Positions 63,009 through 64,000 of a stretch of DNA of 64,000 bases are shown here, one piece after another. A program made the position numbers and the translations under genes. The stretch covers positions 202,348 to 266,347 of the forward strand of contig NZ_RQFT01000001.1 of assembly GCF_004769525.1 (NCBI RefSeq), in the 5' to 3' direction. The first letter of the stretch is position 1, and every line of letters begins with the position of its first letter. The DNA comes from Leptospira bouyouniensis (GTDB taxonomy: Bacteria > Spirochaetota > Leptospiria > Leptospirales > Leptospiraceae). A model generated the notes under the pieces. That model was given only the letters and a program-made list of their open reading frames with translations. It was not told the DNA's origin and ran no database searches.

Positions 63009-64000
63009 TTATATAGATGTTTCTGCTGCCAATTCTTGTGCTTGATTTTCCAAACTTGACGTATGATCACCCATTTTTCTAGCATTTATCACAACCTTGC
63101 GATTGATTTCTTCCATCTGCTGAACAACTTTGACCATTTGTTCTTTATCTTTATCCAAAACCTTGGACTCTTGATCCAAAACTTTTGAAATTGACTCAAT
63201 TAATTCAAGGGATTCCAAAACTTCACTATTAATATCTTTCTGCGAATTGATTTTGGTAGTGGCAGTTTTGATGACTTCACTAAGCAATTCATATTTCGAT
63301 TGCAAAGTCTCTGTTTGATTTAAGGCTACAGAAGCAAGTTCGGTCCCTTCAAGAATATAACGGTTGGATGTTGTGATGATTTTTTTAATCTTCGTTGCAT
63401 TTTCATTGGAATTTTCAGCCAATTTTGCAACTTCTTGTGCAACAACCGCAAATCCTCGACCATGTTCACCGGCCCTTGCTGCTTCTATAGAGGCATTTAA
63501 GGCAAGTAAATTGGTTCTGTCGGCAATTTCAGCCATGATATCATTTACTTCACTCACTTCTTTTTGTGATAGATTTACTGAACGTAATCTTTCTTCTAAA
63601 TTACTTACCGTCCGAGAAAGAACGTTACTGCGATCCTGGAAATCACTCATATTTGAATTGAGATCGCCAACTACTTTCCCAATCTCAGTAATGGTGAGTT
63701 TTAAATTATCTGATTTTTGATTCAATAATGTAATTTGGTTGTGTTGTTTTCCTATATTATCAACTGAAGTTTGAATACTTTCGGAAAAAGATGATACAAA
63801 TTCTGTAAGATCTTGAATAGATGCATCTTGCGATTCAATTTGAAGATTAAAATCATTCGTCAATTCTCGAATATTTTTCAGTGTATTAAACAACTCAGAT
63901 CCAATTCTTTTTAAGTCTTGGTTAAGTATGTTTGCATTTTCTCTTTCCTTTTCTGCAAGTTTATGTTTTTCTTCTGAATCATTCTTGATTTCGTTTAATA
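63009..64000 (-). CDS. chemoreceptor-type (MCP) signalling protein, partial
   Basis: The frame is open to the window end with no start in view; about 330 C-terminal residues are visible. The signalling hairpin [34 protein letters not shown] is present with flanking coiled coil, ending ELAAETSI; no pentapeptide tether. No membrane helix or HAMP is in the visible part, so the sensor is further left in the original orientation. It stops with TAA immediately before the caspase ATG, so it belongs to the same operon. Signalling to CheA or another partner is inferred from the family. Confidence 0.88.
   Translation of the reverse strand, partial: LNEIKNDSEEKHKLAEKERENANILNQDLKRIGSELFNTLKNIRELTNDFNLQIESQDASIQDLTEFVSSFSESIQTSVDNIGKQHNQITLLNQKSDNLKLTITEIGKVVGDLNSNMSDFQDRSNVLSRTVSNLEERLRSVNLSQKEVSEVNDIMAEIADRTNLLALNASIEAARAGEHGRGFAVVAQEVAKLAENSNENATKIKKIITTSNRYILEGTELASVALNQTETLQSKYELLSEVIKTATTKINSQKDINSEVLESLELIESISKVLDQESKVLDKDKEQMVKVVQQMEEINRKVVINARKMGDHTSSLENQAQELAAETSI

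Noticed and set aside
1..64000. CRISPR array, rRNA, tRNA, phage or transposase genes
   Set aside because: No spaced repeat set, no conserved rRNA/tRNA sequence and no integrase or transposase motif seen on either strand.

Overview
The window reads as chromosomal DNA of a spirochaete, most likely a Leptospira of the saprophytic (L. biflexa-like) group. Reasons: moderately low GC, many short lipoproteins with relaxed spirochaetal lipoboxes (LANC, VSC, SAC, FVGC, ILFC), numerous chemoreceptors and hybrid sensor kinases, a mitochondrial-type aconitase and frequent TTG/GTG starts. This is inference from family content; no rRNA or tRNA gene is present to confirm it. I see no phage, intact IS element or CRISPR array.

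Layout. 1-6 kb: truncated DMT transporter, small secreted proteins, a VOC protein and two tandem Cache chemoreceptors. 6-16 kb: a candidate structured RNA (6008-6146), M61 peptidase plus CorA, then a leftward efp-mtnB-SDR-SDR-hypothetical operon diverging from epmB. 16-24 kb: MsrB lipoprotein, GAF hybrid kinase, DEAD-box helicase, and a leftward SDR/DUF1295/CFA-like methyltransferase lipid module diverging from an MDR oxidoreductase. 24-32 kb: a very large multi-PAS hybrid kinase, a broken alginate-export-type porin and gene-poor AT-rich DNA around a HAD phosphatase. 32-41 kb: small lipoproteins, ZIP transporter, EpmA, STAS protein, an OmpR-type regulator joined to a YqjD/E/K-like trio, CutA, and an ArsR/AHSA1/DoxX module. 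41-48.6 kb: PnuC, methyltransferase plus J-domain protein, aconitase, FlgO-like lipoprotein plus outer-membrane-type protein, QueA.

48.7-55.9 kb, rightward: a surface-glycan operon with GT87-type and GT4 glycosyltransferases, a GT-C-like membrane protein, an MBOAT acyltransferase with an SGNH-type partner, and a MazG-like hydrolase. It meets, with a 4-bp overlap, a leftward operon filling 55.9-64 kb: a chemoreceptor signalling domain (cut by the window end), a secreted caspase-family protein with an EF-hand-like loop and a C-terminal membrane domain, three tandem kelch-propeller lipoproteins, and a protein with an HDxxHx11E motif. The genes touch or overlap, so they are probably co-translated. 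I know of no described system of this composition, and it is the best candidate for something new here.

Functional links: EF-P (12954-13520), its neighbour EpmB (13589-14653) and EpmA (35280-36251) form a full EF-P beta-lysylation pathway. The MBOAT/SGNH pair implies O-acylation of the glycan made by the adjacent transferases. The SDR/DUF1295/methyltransferase set implies modification of membrane lipids.
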